Below, in pieces: positions 43,889 through 54,263 of a stretch of 64,000 nt of DNA. Both the position numbers and the translations under genes were made by a program. Every line of letters begins with the position of its first letter. The stretch's first letter is position 1. The stretch comes from Streptomyces justiciae (GTDB lineage Bacteria; Actinomycetota; Actinomycetes; Streptomycetales; Streptomycetaceae): the NCBI RefSeq assembly GCF_015163075.1, contig NZ_JADDXU010000034.1, forward strand, positions 1-64,000, read 5' to 3'. The notes beneath the pieces were generated by a model, which worked only from the letters and a program-made list of their open reading frames with translations, did no database searches and was not told where the DNA came from.

Positions 43889-43911
<23 letters not shown>
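43039..43911 (+). CDS. metF: 5,10-methylenetetrahydrofolate reductase
   Basis: A 290-residue MTHFR TIM barrel with the N-terminal FSFEFFPPKTPKGE (catalytic Glu), the FAD-contacting LRGDPPGDP loop and the conserved ADYAITQMFF strand. It supplies 5-methyltetrahydrofolate to MetH. It overlaps metH by four bases and its 3' end overlaps the start of the SAH hydrolase gene by 23 bases. Confidence 0.96.
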
Positions 43912-45298
<1,387 letters not shown>

Positions 45299-45320
45299 GC
45301 CGACCGCGCAGGAGGACCAG

Positions 45321-45452
45321 GTGTACGACACCGTCGAGGAGCACTGCACGCAGGCCCAGGACGCGGCGATGGCGCTCGCCCCACCGCTGCTGCTCGCCGG
45401 CGTCGACGAGGACGACACCTGGGAGCCGCACGTCGTGCGCGGCATCGACTGA
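45321..45452 (+). CDS. 43-residue small acidic protein
   Basis: A short frame (GTG 45321, stop 45450-45452) with a perfect AGGAGG six bases upstream, 22 bases after ahcY. It encodes a 43-residue acidic peptide with one Cys and one Trp, ending in DDTWEPHVVRGID. A terminator follows directly, so it is the last gene of the methyl-cycle operon. No homologue is recognised. Confidence 0.65.
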   Translation: MYDTVEEHCTQAQDAAMALAPPLLLAGVDEDDTWEPHVVRGID

Positions 45453-45470
45453 CCGTCCCCCCACCCCCGG

Positions 45471-45505
45471 CGGCGCGTCGCGGAACCCTCCGCGGCGCGC
45501 CGTTT
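45471..45505 (+). terminator. Terminator of the methyl-cycle operon
   Basis: A 13-base stem (45471-45483 with 45490-45502, one G-T pair), loop AACCCT, followed by TTT. It begins 18 bases after the small-protein stop. Confidence 0.8.
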
Positions 45506-45647
45506 CGTCATGCGTCAGGACGGCCGGCCACCGGGCCGCCGTCGCCCGAAACCAGCACGTTCGTGCGCATGGTCTTCTCGACCGTCTCCCGAGTGAACCT
45601 TGTCAGTCTCTGTAGAGAAGGACTAGCGGATCTGTGGAGGTGTGGAC

Positions 45648-45974
45648 GTGTATCGGTTGCTGTGTGGAGGCGGTCGGATGCTGGCCGACTACTGTCTGCG
45701 GCCCGTCTGGCGGGTCCTGGCGTCGTACGGGGCGATCTACGTCGGACCCGAGGCGATGAGGGCCGTGGCGGCGCCCGGCTACGCCTCACGCTCGGCCAGA
45801 CGCCTGGTGCGCTACGCCCAGGGCAGGCTCCTGGTGCTGCCGCCGGGGGTCGGAGGGCCGCCGCCCGCGCACCCCGAGCGGCTGCGCGAGGACGTGCCGC
45901 TGTCCGGGCAGGAGCTGCTCCTCGCCCGTGAACTGTGGCCGGCGTACGAGCCGAGGGCCCGCGAAGGTCGCTGA
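45648..45974 (+). CDS. Hypothetical protein (GPEAMRAVAAPGYASRSARRLVRY type)
   Basis: About 108 residues. A hydrophobic N-terminal half (YRLLCGGGRMLADYCLRPVW) precedes a conserved-looking GYASRSARRLVRYAQGR and a charged C-terminus. No domain is recognised; it may associate with the membrane. The GTG at 45648 is eight bases after GGAGG; the GTG at 45642 is too close. It is convergent with the ferredoxin gene and its stop lies in a shared hairpin. Confidence 0.65.
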   Translation: MYRLLCGGGRMLADYCLRPVWRVLASYGAIYVGPEAMRAVAAPGYASRSARRLVRYAQGRLLVLPPGVGGPPPAHPERLREDVPLSGQELLLARELWPAYEPRAREGR

Positions 45975-45989
45975 CCTTCACGGGCCCTC
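45953..45989. terminator. Bidirectional hairpin spanning a stop codon
   Basis: GAGGGCCCGCGAAGGTC pairs with GACCTTCACGGGCCCTC (one mismatch) around a 3-base loop. The stop codon of the upstream gene lies at the loop. It separates convergent transcripts. Confidence 0.8.
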
Positions 45990-46010
45990 GGGCCTCATAT
46001 CCGTATCTGA

Positions 46011-46253
46011 CTAGGCGACCTCGGTGAGGACGTCCTGTTCCGCGTTGCGGTAGTGCTGCCACTCCTCCGGCAGGTCGTCCTCGAAGAAGATGGCCTCGAC
46101 CGGGCACACCGGTTCGCAGGCACCGCAGTCGACGCATTCGTCGGGCTTGATGTAGAGCCGGGTCCGGCCCTCGTAGATGCAGTCCACGGGGCATTCGTCC
46201 AGGCACGCCTTGTCCTTGACGTCCACGCAGGGCTCGGCGATGACGTAGGTCAT
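46011..46253 (-). CDS. Ferredoxin, 7Fe/8Fe bacterial type
   Basis: An 80-residue ferredoxin with cysteines at 9, 17, 21, 25, 40, 43, 46 and 50: KACLDECPVDCIYEG and CVDCGACEPVCPVEAIF. This is the FdxA-like actinobacterial type with one 3Fe-4S and one 4Fe-4S cluster. AAGGAGAA precedes the ATG, which overlaps the oxidoreductase beta stop (ATGA). It is almost certainly the electron acceptor of the adjacent 2-oxoacid oxidoreductase and may feed P450s or other ferredoxin-dependent steps. Confidence 0.95.
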   Translation of the reverse strand: MTYVIAEPCVDVKDKACLDECPVDCIYEGRTRLYIKPDECVDCGACEPVCPVEAIFFEDDLPEEWQHYRNAEQDVLTEVA

Positions 46254-47290
46254 GAGGTTCTCCTTTGCGAGGGCACGGTCCAGGTGTCGGCGCCGGTGAG
46301 CAGCGCCGCCAGGTCGCCCTTGCCGTTCTGTTCGATCGCGGCGTCCAGCTGGCCGGCCAACTGCGTGTCGTAGACGGGCCGTTCGACGCTGCGGAAGACA
46401 CCGATGGGGGTGTGGTGCAGGGTGTCCGGGTCGGCGAGGCGGGCGAGGGCGAAGGCGGTGGTCGGGGAGGGGGAGTGGGCGTCGTGGATCAGGACGTCCG
46501 CCTCGTTGTCGGCCGTGACGGCCACGACGCGCAGGTCGCCGGTGGCCGGGTCGCGGACGACGCCCTTGGCGCCGTCGGTGCCGAAGCGGATCGGCTGCCC
46601 GTGTTCGAGGCGGATGACGGCTTCCGCGGCCTGCTGCTTGTCCTTGAGGGCCTCGAAGGCGCCGTCGTTGAAGATGTTGCAGTTCTGGTAGATCTCGATC
46701 AGCGCGGTGCCGGGGTGGGCGGCGGCCTCCCGCAGCACCGAGGTGAGGTGCTTGCGGTCGGAGTCCACGGTCCGTGCCACGAACGACGCCTCCGCGCCGA
46801 GCGCGAGGGACACCGGGTTGAACGGGGTGTCCAGGGAGCCCATCGGCGTCGACTTGGTGATCTTCCCGACCTCGGAGGTGGGGGAGTACTGGCCCTTGGT
46901 CAGGCCGTAGATCCGGTTGTTGAAGAGCAGGATCTTGAGGTTGACGTTGCGGCGCAGGGCGTGGATCAGGTGGTTGCCGCCGATCGACAGCGCGTCGCCG
47001 TCGCCCGTCACCACCCACACGCTCAAGTCCTGCCTGGACGTGGCCAGGCCCGTCGCGATGGCGGGTGCGCGGCCGTGGATGGAGTGCATGCCGTACGTGT
47101 TCATGTAGTACGGGAAGCGGGAGGAGCAGCCGATGCCGGAGACGAAGACGATGTTCTCCTTGGCCAGGCCGAGTTCGGGCATGAAGCCCTGGACGGCGGC
47201 GAGGATCGCGTAGTCACCGCAGCCGGGGCACCAGCGCACCTCCTGGTCGGACTTGAAGTCCTTGGGCAGGAGCGGCAGTTCAGTGGCCAT
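46250..47290 (-). CDS. 2-oxoacid:ferredoxin oxidoreductase, beta subunit
   Basis: A 346-residue thiamine diphosphate subunit. An N-terminal WCPGCGDYAIL carries iron-sulfur cysteines, and the TPP/Mg motif GDGDALSIGGNHLIHALRRN is followed by NNRIYGLTKGQYSPTS. It decarboxylates pyruvate or 2-oxoglutarate to an acyl-CoA and reduced ferredoxin. It overlaps the alpha gene by 11 bases and the ferredoxin by four. Substrate choice is not clear from sequence; pyruvate would make acetyl-CoA for the polyketide and mevalonate routes. Confidence 0.94.
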   Translation of the reverse strand: MATELPLLPKDFKSDQEVRWCPGCGDYAILAAVQGFMPELGLAKENIVFVSGIGCSSRFPYYMNTYGMHSIHGRAPAIATGLATSRQDLSVWVVTGDGDALSIGGNHLIHALRRNVNLKILLFNNRIYGLTKGQYSPTSEVGKITKSTPMGSLDTPFNPVSLALGAEASFVARTVDSDRKHLTSVLREAAAHPGTALIEIYQNCNIFNDGAFEALKDKQQAAEAVIRLEHGQPIRFGTDGAKGVVRDPATGDLRVVAVTADNEADVLIHDAHSPSPTTAFALARLADPDTLHHTPIGVFRSVERPVYDTQLAGQLDAAIEQNGKGDLAALLTGADTWTVPSQRRTS

Positions 47291-49169
47291 GGATGGTCGC
47301 CTCCAGTGCGTCGGCGAGCTGCTCTTCCTTGAACGGCATGCCGTTGACCTGAGTGAAGGGCTGTACGTCGACCAGGTACTTCGCCCTCAGCAGGGCCGAC
47401 AGCTGGCCGAGGTTCATCTCCGGCACGACGACACGCTCGTACCGTCCGAGCACGGCGCCGAGGTTCTTCGGGAACGGGTTGATGTGACGCAGGTGCGTCT
47501 GCGCGATGGACTCGCCGGCCGCGCGCAGTCTGCGGACGGCGGCGGTGATGGGCCCGTACGTCGATCCCCAGCCCAGCACCAGCGTGCCCGCTCCGTGCGG
47601 GTCGTCGACCTCGACATCGGGTACGTCGATGCCGTCGATCTTGGCCTGCCGGGTGCGGACCATGAAGTCGTGGTTGGCGGGGTCGTAGGAGATGTTGCCC
47701 GTGCCGTCCTGCTTCTCGATGCCGCCGATGCGGTGTTCGAGGCCGGGCGTGCCGGGGACGGCCCAGGGGCGGGCGAGCGTCTGCGGGTCGCGCTTGTACG
47801 GCCAGAAGACCTCGGTGCCGTCGGCGAGGGTGTGGTTGGGGCGCTGGGCGAACTGGACGCGCAGGTCCGGGAGTTCGTCCGGGCGCGGGATGCGCCAGGG
47901 CTCGCTGCCATTGGCGAGGTAGCCGTCCGAGAGCAGGAAGACCGGGGTGCGATAGGTGACCGCGAGGCGGGCCGCCTCCAGCGCCGCGTCGAAGCAGTCG
48001 GCCGGGGTGCGCGGGGCGACCACCGGCACCGGCGCCTCGCCGTTGCGGCCGTACATGGCCTGCATCAGGTCGGCCTGCTCGGTCTTGGTCGGCAGACCGG
48101 TCGACGGCCCGCCGCGCTGGATGTCGATCACCAGCAGCGGCAACTCCAGCGACACCGCGAGGCCGATCGTCTCCGCCTTCAGCGCCACACCCGGGCCGGA
48201 GGTGGTGGTGACCGCCAGCGAGCCGCCGAACGCGGCACCCAGGGCGGCGCCGACCGCGGCGATCTCGTCCTCCGCCTGGAAGGTGCGGACACCGAAGTTC
48301 TTGTGCCGGCTCAGCTCGTGCAGGATGTCGGACGCCGGGGTGATCGGGTACGAGCCCAGGAACAGCGGCAGGTCCGCCTGCTGGGAGGCCGCGACCAGGC
48401 CGTACGACAGGGCCAGGTTCCCGGAGATGTTGCGGTAGGTGCCCGCCGGGAACGCCTCGGCGGCCGGCGCGATCTCGTAGGAGACCGCGAAGTCCTCGGT
48501 GGTCTCCCCGAAGTTCCAGCCCGCGCGGAACGCCGCGAGGTTCGCCTCGGCGATCTGCGGCTTCTTCGCGAACTTCGCCCTCAGGAACTTCTCTGTGCCC
48601 TCGGTGGGCCGGTGGTACATCCACGACAGCAGGCCCAGCGCGAACATGTTCTTGCTGCGCTGCGCGTCCTTGCGGGACAGCTCGAACCGCTCCAGCGCCG
48701 CCACGGTCAGCGTGGTCAGCGGCACCCGGTGCAGGCGGAACCCGTCGAGCGAGCCGTCCTCCAGCGGACTCTCGGCGTACCCGACCTTCTGCAGCGCCCG
48801 CTTGGTGAACTCGTCGGTGTCGACGATGATCTCCGCGCCGGGCGGCAGATCCCCGACGTTCGCCTTCAGCGCCGCCGGGTTCATCGCCACGAGCACGTCC
48901 GGGGCGTCACCCGGGGTGAGGATGTCGTGGTCGGCGAAGTGCAGCTGGAACGACGAGACACCCGGCAGCGTTCCGGCAGGCGCCCGGATCTCGGCGGGGA
49001 AGTTCGGCAGCGTGGCGAGGTCGTTGCCGAACGACGCGGTCTCCGAGGTGAAGCGGTCACCGGTGAGCTGCATGCCGTCACCGGAGTCACCCGCGAACCG
49101 GATGATCACCCGGTCCAGGCGGTGGACGTCCTTGCCGGCTTCGGCCGGGCTGCTGACCTGGCTGGTCAC
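47280..49169 (-). CDS. 2-oxoacid:ferredoxin oxidoreductase, alpha (gamma-alpha fusion) subunit
   Basis: About 629 residues. The N-terminal gamma-type domain (VIIRFAGDSGDGMQLTGDRF) is fused to the alpha domain (LFLGSYPITPASDILHELS, TTTSGPGVALKAE), the usual KorA-like architecture. The GTG at 49169 has GGGAGG nine bases upstream; the longer open frame to 49271 is unsupported. The gene follows a nitroreductase and the mevalonate operon on the same strand with no clear terminator between, so it may belong to the same transcript. Confidence 0.93.
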   Translation of the reverse strand: MTSQVSSPAEAGKDVHRLDRVIIRFAGDSGDGMQLTGDRFTSETASFGNDLATLPNFPAEIRAPAGTLPGVSSFQLHFADHDILTPGDAPDVLVAMNPAALKANVGDLPPGAEIIVDTDEFTKRALQKVGYAESPLEDGSLDGFRLHRVPLTTLTVAALERFELSRKDAQRSKNMFALGLLSWMYHRPTEGTEKFLRAKFAKKPQIAEANLAAFRAGWNFGETTEDFAVSYEIAPAAEAFPAGTYRNISGNLALSYGLVAASQQADLPLFLGSYPITPASDILHELSRHKNFGVRTFQAEDEIAAVGAALGAAFGGSLAVTTTSGPGVALKAETIGLAVSLELPLLVIDIQRGGPSTGLPTKTEQADLMQAMYGRNGEAPVPVVAPRTPADCFDAALEAARLAVTYRTPVFLLSDGYLANGSEPWRIPRPDELPDLRVQFAQRPNHTLADGTEVFWPYKRDPQTLARPWAVPGTPGLEHRIGGIEKQDGTGNISYDPANHDFMVRTRQAKIDGIDVPDVEVDDPHGAGTLVLGWGSTYGPITAAVRRLRAAGESIAQTHLRHINPFPKNLGAVLGRYERVVVPEMNLGQLSALLRAKYLVDVQPFTQVNGMPFKEEQLADALEATIHGH

Positions 49170-49216
49170 TGAACTGATCCTCCCTGAAGGCGGCTCGGGC
49201 GCGGGGCGGCCCGTGC

Positions 49217-49807
49217 TCAGACGGTGGTGACGACCTCGTCGACGGCCAGCCGCGGGGCCCGCGAACGCCACGCGTCCGGGCCGGGCCGGCCGATGTTGAC
49301 CACCATCAGCGGCGTGTGGTCGTCGTCGAGGAACTCCTTCTGCACGCCGGCCGGGTCGAAGCCGCCCATCGGGCCCGCGGCGAGCCCCGCCGCGCGCAGG
49401 CCGACGATGAAGTACGCCGCCTGCAGAGCGCCGTTGAGCAGCGCGGACCGCTCACGGACCGGGCGCTCGGCGTAGAGGACGTCCTTGATCTGCGGGGCGT
49501 GCGGGACCAGCCGGGGCAGCTCCTCGTGGAACTCGTTGTCCGTGGCGAGGATCGCGACCAGCGGGGCGGCCGCGGTCTTCGCGCGGTTGCCCTCCGCCAT
49601 GCGTGCCACGAGGCGCTCACGGGCCTCGGGGGAGCGGACCAGGACGATGCGCAGCGGGTTCTGGTTGGAGGCGGTCGGGCCGTACTTGATCAGGTCGTAG
49701 ACGGCCTGGATCTGCTCGTCCGTCACCGGCTCGTCGGTGAACGTGTTCGCGGTACGGGCCTCGCGGAACAGCAGGTCCTGGGCGGCGGCGTCGAGTACGA
49801 GCGACAT
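49217..49807 (-). CDS. Nitroreductase-family NAD(P)H reductase (RutE-like)
   Basis: A 196-residue flavin reductase of the malonic semialdehyde reductase RutE subgroup: LLFREARTANTFTDEPVT, GPTASNQNPLRIVLV and GLAAGPMGGFDPAGV are characteristic. Members reduce aldehydes, quinones or nitro groups with FMN. GAAGG precedes the ATG at 49807. It sits between the NphT7-like gene and the 2-oxoacid oxidoreductase. Whether it acts in the pathway (for example on a quinone or nitro/nitroso intermediate) is open. Confidence 0.85.
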   Translation of the reverse strand: MSLVLDAAAQDLLFREARTANTFTDEPVTDEQIQAVYDLIKYGPTASNQNPLRIVLVRSPEARERLVARMAEGNRAKTAAAPLVAILATDNEFHEELPRLVPHAPQIKDVLYAERPVRERSALLNGALQAAYFIVGLRAAGLAAGPMGGFDPAGVQKEFLDDDHTPLMVVNIGRPGPDAWRSRAPRLAVDEVVTTV

Positions 49808-49909
49808 GGGTGCAAACCTTCTGGATAGAGGGGTGGACCGTTGGTACGGGTACGTCGCCAACCCCTCGGCGGCCGGGCCGAGGGGCTGGGCGGTCTCAGG
49901 GGCGTCCGC

Positions 49910-50923
49910 TCACCACTCGACCAGGGCGAAGCTCGCGGCCATGCCGCCGCCGAAGCCGGCCAGCAGGATCAGCTCGCCCTTGCGGAAGGCGCCCTCGCGG
50001 GCGGCCGCGTCCAGGGTGATCGGGATGGAGGCGGCGCCCGTGTTGCCGTAGTACGTCACCGTGCGATGCATGGTGGCGCGGGGCAGGTGCAGCGCGGGGA
50101 AGACCTCGTCGAGCATCGTGCCGTTGGCCTGGTGCGGCACGAAGTGGCTGATGTCCGCGGCCTCGACCCCCGCCTCGTGCAGGAACTCCTTGGTCAGCTG
50201 CGGCAGTTGCTCCACCACGAAGCGGCGCACCTCACGCCCCTCCATCGCGAAGTACTGCAGCCCGGCGTCCAGCCCGTCGGCGTCCACGGGCAGCCGGCTG
50301 CCGCCCGCCGGCACCCTGATCAGCCCCGACAGCTCACCGAACGTACGCAGCGAGACATGCCGGACGACCGGGCCCTCGGCGGTCGGCCCGACGACCATCG
50401 CACCGGCCCCGTCCCCGAACAGCACGACCGTCCTGCGGTCGGCCGGGTTGAGGATGCGCGAATAGACGTCCGCGCCGATGACCAGCGCGTAGCCGCCCCG
50501 CCGCAGGATGACGCTGCCCACGGCGGAGAGCGCGAACACGGTGCCGGAACACACCGCGTTGACATCGAACGCCGCGGTGCCGGACGCGCCGAGATTCTGC
50601 TGGACGTAGGCCGCCGTCGGCGGCTGCGGCCGGTCCGGCGTCGACGTGGCGACCGCGATCACCGACAGCTGCTCGGCGGTGATGCCGGCCGACGCCATCG
50701 CGGCCCGCGCCGCGGCCGTCGCCAGATCGGACGTGGCCTGGCCGTCGGCGGCCCAGCGGCGCTCACGGATCGTGGTCTTACGGGTGATCCAGGCGTCGTC
50801 GACCCCGGCCGGCGCACCGACCTCGTCGTTGGAGACGATCCGGTCCGGTACGTAGGCACCCGTACCGACGATCCTGACGTCCTTCATGGGGCTTCCCGTA
50901 CCGAGGATCGTCTGGTCTGTCAT
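49910..50923 (-). CDS. nphT7: Acetoacetyl-CoA synthase (NphT7-type KAS III)
   Basis: A 337-residue KAS III-like enzyme very similar to NphT7 of Streptomyces sp. CL190: RIVSNDEVGAPAGVDD, the nucleophile C125 in AVCSGTVFAL, His in FVPHQANG and Asn in YGNTGAAS. NphT7 condenses acetyl-CoA with malonyl-CoA, giving acetoacetyl-CoA irreversibly and driving the mevalonate pathway. The start at 50923 has GAGGG seven bases upstream; an ATG at 50887 is the alternative. It is the last gene of the mevalonate set, as in CL190. It links the carboxylase (malonyl-CoA) to isoprenoid supply. Confidence 0.93.
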   Translation of the reverse strand: MTDQTILGTGSPMKDVRIVGTGAYVPDRIVSNDEVGAPAGVDDAWITRKTTIRERRWAADGQATSDLATAAARAAMASAGITAEQLSVIAVATSTPDRPQPPTAAYVQQNLGASGTAAFDVNAVCSGTVFALSAVGSVILRRGGYALVIGADVYSRILNPADRRTVVLFGDGAGAMVVGPTAEGPVVRHVSLRTFGELSGLIRVPAGGSRLPVDADGLDAGLQYFAMEGREVRRFVVEQLPQLTKEFLHEAGVEAADISHFVPHQANGTMLDEVFPALHLPRATMHRTVTYYGNTGAASIPITLDAAAREGAFRKGELILLAGFGGGMAASFALVEW

Positions 50924-50937
50924 GCGGCTGCCCTCGC

Positions 50938-52107
50938 TTATCGGGTCTCGTACTGGCGCTTGTGACCGCTGATCCCGGCCAGCCGGAACGGGCCGGTGGT
51001 CTGCCGCTCGGTGGCGTGGTCGCCGCCGTCGGTGGGGAACGACCGCTGGTGCAGCTCGCGGTAGGTGGCGTAGTCGACCGGCTTGCGGCGGGCGATGGCC
51101 TCCCGGTTCGCCTCGGTGCGCAGCCGCTCCCGGTAGCCGGCGACGACGGTCCCGGCGAAGAACTCGGCGACCGAGCCGGAGCCGTAGCTGAGGAAACCGA
51201 TGGGCTTGCCGGTCAGGTCGTCCGCCTGGTCCAGCAGCGCGGCGAGGCCGAGGTACACGGACGCGGTGTAGCTGTTGCCGATCACCGTGTTGTAGGCGGT
51301 CGTCTGGCCGATGGCACCCGCGATGGCGTCGCTGTCGGTGTCGTAGCCGCAGTAGTTCAGCAGATGCCGGTGGGCCTTGTAGGCCATCTTCGTGAACGGC
51401 TGGTGGTAGCAGAACGCGGCGAACTCCTCCAGCGCGCGGCCGCCCTGCTCCGAGTAGTCCTTCCAGGTGCCCTCCACGGCCTGGAGGTAGGCGCCGATGG
51501 ACTCCTGACCGTCGACCAGGGCCGTGGACAGGTAGTTCGGCCGCCAGAAGTCCATGACGTCGGCGGTGAACAGACCCGAGGGGTCCTCGATGCGCACCAG
51601 CGCCGGGTCCATGCCGACGAGCATGGCGACCGCCGCCGCGCCCTGCGTGGCCTCACCGGGGCTGTCCAGCTCGTACTTGGAGACGTCACTGGCGATGACG
51701 AGGACCTGCTGGGCGGGGTCGCGCTGGACCAGGCCGATGGCGAACTGGAGCGCGGCCGTCGCCCCGTAGCAGGCCTGCTTCAGCTCCACGACCCGGGTCG
51801 CCGAGGGCAGTCCGAGCAGCGAGTGGACGTACACGCCCGCCGACTTGGCCTGGTCGATGGAGGACTCGGTCGCGAAGACGACCGTGCGGATGCGCTCGCT
51901 GCCGTGCCGGGCGACGATCGGCGCGGCGGCCGTCGCGGCCAGCGTCACGATGTCCTCGTCGGCGGCCGGCACGCTCATCGACTCCTGGCCGATGCCCACG
52001 TGGTACTTGCCGATCTCGGTGCCGTTGTAGGCGGCGAGGGCGGTGTGCGGCAGGACGAACTCGCCGGTGGCGAACGACAGATCGTGGATTCCTATGGAGA
52101 GTGACAT
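50938..52107 (-). CDS. mvaS: 3-hydroxy-3-methylglutaryl-CoA synthase
   Basis: A 389-residue bacterial HMG-CoA synthase. Catalytic E81 lies in FATESSIDQAKSA and nucleophile C113 in ELKQACYGATAAL. The C-terminal region has the conserved GSGSVAEFF loop. It condenses acetoacetyl-CoA with acetyl-CoA. It starts three bases after the HMG-CoA reductase stop, so translation is probably coupled. Confidence 0.96.
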   Translation of the reverse strand: MSLSIGIHDLSFATGEFVLPHTALAAYNGTEIGKYHVGIGQESMSVPAADEDIVTLAATAAAPIVARHGSERIRTVVFATESSIDQAKSAGVYVHSLLGLPSATRVVELKQACYGATAALQFAIGLVQRDPAQQVLVIASDVSKYELDSPGEATQGAAAVAMLVGMDPALVRIEDPSGLFTADVMDFWRPNYLSTALVDGQESIGAYLQAVEGTWKDYSEQGGRALEEFAAFCYHQPFTKMAYKAHRHLLNYCGYDTDSDAIAGAIGQTTAYNTVIGNSYTASVYLGLAALLDQADDLTGKPIGFLSYGSGSVAEFFAGTVVAGYRERLRTEANREAIARRKPVDYATYRELHQRSFPTDGGDHATERQTTGPFRLAGISGHKRQYETR

Positions 52108-52110
52108 GCC

Positions 52111-53172
52111 CTAGACACCTACCTTTGCGGTCGAGTTGGCGCGCTCCAGCTGGACGTGCGCGCGCATCAGTTCCCCGGGGTTGGTCTGCGCCGCGAGCAG
52201 CGACAGCTCCCCGCACAGCACCGTGGCCGCCGCCAGGACGGCGAGGCGGCGGGCGTTCTCGCCGGGCGCGCGGTCCTCCCGGCAGCCGAGCCGGTTCAGG
52301 TTCGTCTCCACGAAGGCCAGGCCCTTGCCGTTGCCGACCGAGCCGACGATCAGGTTCGGCAGGGTGCAGGCGAAGTACAGGTCGCCGTCGCGGTCCTCGG
52401 CGGTGACGACACCCTGGGAGCCCTCGACGATGTTCGCCGCGTCCTGGCCGGTCGCCAGGTAGAAGGCGAGCAGCATGTTGGCGTAGTGGGCGTTGGCCGA
52501 GCGGATGCCGCCGGCCAGCAGGGTGCCGAGCAGGTTCTTGCGCAGGTTCAGCTCGGCGATCTTCGCGGCCGTGGTGTGCAGTACGTCGGCCACCACGTCC
52601 CGCGGCACGAGCAGCTCGGTGACGACGTTCTTGCCGCGGCCGAGGATGCCGTTGATGGCGGTGGCCTTCTTGTCCGTGCAGTAGTTGCCGGAGATCGACC
52701 CGTAGGAGATGCCGGGGACGGTCTCCAGCAGGTGCTTCAGGAGCGCGTCGGAGGCGAGGGTCGCCATGTTGTGCCCGGAGGCGTCACCGGTGGAGAACTC
52801 GAAGCGGATGAAGAGCAGGTTGCCGGTGATCTCGTGGCGGATGCCGATCAGCTGGGCGAACCGGCTGCATCCACGCACCACCTCTTGCAGCTCGTCGATG
52901 CGGGCCTCGATGGTCCGGGCGGCGGTCAGCGCGGTCAGGGCGTCGGTCGCCTCCACGAGCACCGAACGGGTCATCCGCTCGTCGACGAGGGTGGCGACGA
53001 TGCCCTTCTCGGCCAGCCGGGACACCTTCGCGCCCCGGCCCACCGACGGCCACAGCGGCGACTCGTACGTGGCCAGCGGCACCTGGGTCTCGGTGGTGGC
53101 GACGTTCCCCGAGATACGGACGGGCCCCACCCACCTCATCGGGACGCCGGCGATCGCGTGTGCTTCGGTCAT
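52111..53172 (-). CDS. hmgr: Hydroxymethylglutaryl-CoA reductase
   Basis: A 353-residue reductase with the catalytic Glu in LATYESPLWPSV (E37), the substrate lysines in TDKKATAIN (167-170 region) and the cofactor-binding GQDAANIVEGSQ. It reduces HMG-CoA to mevalonate, the committed step. The architecture is the soluble catalytic domain found in actinobacterial mevalonate clusters. It overlaps the isomerase stop by four bases. Confidence 0.96.
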   Translation of the reverse strand: MTEAHAIAGVPMRWVGPVRISGNVATTETQVPLATYESPLWPSVGRGAKVSRLAEKGIVATLVDERMTRSVLVEATDALTALTAARTIEARIDELQEVVRGCSRFAQLIGIRHEITGNLLFIRFEFSTGDASGHNMATLASDALLKHLLETVPGISYGSISGNYCTDKKATAINGILGRGKNVVTELLVPRDVVADVLHTTAAKIAELNLRKNLLGTLLAGGIRSANAHYANMLLAFYLATGQDAANIVEGSQGVVTAEDRDGDLYFACTLPNLIVGSVGNGKGLAFVETNLNRLGCREDRAPGENARRLAVLAAATVLCGELSLLAAQTNPGELMRAHVQLERANSTAKVGV

Positions 53173-54263
53173 CGTGTGCTTCCTGTCATCTCGGAGAGGG
53201 CGTCGATGGAGCTGGAGCGCTGGGCGAACCGCCGGGTGTCGATGCCCCGGTCCTCGCAGAAGTCCCGGAGCTCGCCGTGGATCAGCAGGTCGCAGCGGGT
53301 CAGGTCGGCGGGGGTGCGGGCGCCGAGCATGGTCTGCAGGGCGGCGATCTGGTCCAGCCAGGTCGAGATCTGCGCGATCAGCGCCGAGACGTCACAGTCG
53401 ATCAGCGTGCGCAGGAACCCGCCGGAGGAGCCCACCGCGCTGGCGCCGAGTGCGAGGGCACGGGCCACGTCGAGCGGGTTGCGGACCCCGCCGGAGGCCA
53501 GCAGCGGGAAGCCGACGTCCTGCGCGTCCAGCAGACAGGCCGGCGCCGACTGGCCCCAGCCGTGCAGGAAGGCGTAGTCGCCGAGCTCACGCCGGCCGTT
53601 CTCGATCCGGGCGAAGTCGGTGCCGCCGCGGCCGCTGACGTCGGCGACCTTCACGCCCAGGTTCGGCAGCGCCAGGATGGTCTGCCGGCTCAGCCCGTTG
53701 CCGACCTCCTTGACGATCACGGGGACGTCGACGCCCGCCGCGATCTTCTCGATCTGCGCCGCCCACGACCCGAACGACCGGTCGCCCTCCGGCATCGGCG
53801 TCTCCTGCGCCGTGTTGATGTGGATCTGCAGCGCGTTCGCCTCGATCAGGTCGATGGCCCTGCGCGCGTTGTCCACGGACGCCGTCGCGTTGACGTTCGC
53901 CAGGACGAACCCGTTCGGGTTCTCGGTCCGCAGCACGCGGAACGTGTCCGCGCACGAGGGGTCCTTGAAGTAGGCGTGCATCGAACCGGAAGCGATGGCC
54001 ACCCCGGTCTCCCGGGCGGCGGTGGCCAGATCCCGGTTGATCGCACCGGTCTTGAGGCTGCCGCCGGTCATCGCGTTGATGTACAGCGGCGCCTGCCAGG
54101 AGATGCCGGCGAAGGTCGTGGCCAAGGACACCTCCGGCCGGTCGATGCCGGCCAGGGCGTGGTGGACGAACGACACCTCGTCGAACTGGTTGCGTCCGCT
54201 GTGCGCGTGCTGCTGCTCCATGGCCAGCCGGACGTGGTCATCCTTGCGCTGAGCGCTGCTCAT
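53169..54263 (-). CDS. fni: Type 2 isopentenyl-diphosphate delta-isomerase (FMN-dependent)
   Basis: A 364-residue IDI-2 with RKDDHVRLA at the start, NAMTGGS, the substrate-binding TAQETPMPEGDRSF, and the FMN phosphate loop GGVRNPLDVARALALGA. It interconverts IPP and DMAPP using reduced FMN. The ATG at 54263 overlaps the phosphomevalonate kinase stop (ATGA). Confidence 0.96.
   Translation of the reverse strand: MSSAQRKDDHVRLAMEQQHAHSGRNQFDEVSFVHHALAGIDRPEVSLATTFAGISWQAPLYINAMTGGSLKTGAINRDLATAARETGVAIASGSMHAYFKDPSCADTFRVLRTENPNGFVLANVNATASVDNARRAIDLIEANALQIHINTAQETPMPEGDRSFGSWAAQIEKIAAGVDVPVIVKEVGNGLSRQTILALPNLGVKVADVSGRGGTDFARIENGRRELGDYAFLHGWGQSAPACLLDAQDVGFPLLASGGVRNPLDVARALALGASAVGSSGGFLRTLIDCDVSALIAQISTWLDQIAALQTMLGARTPADLTRCDLLIHGELRDFCEDRGIDTRRFAQRSSSIDALSEMTGSTR

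Noticed and set aside
46250..49169. Assigning the oxidoreductase firmly to 2-oxoglutarate or pyruvate
   Set aside because: The gamma-alpha fusion plus beta architecture serves both substrates; residues seen do not decide.
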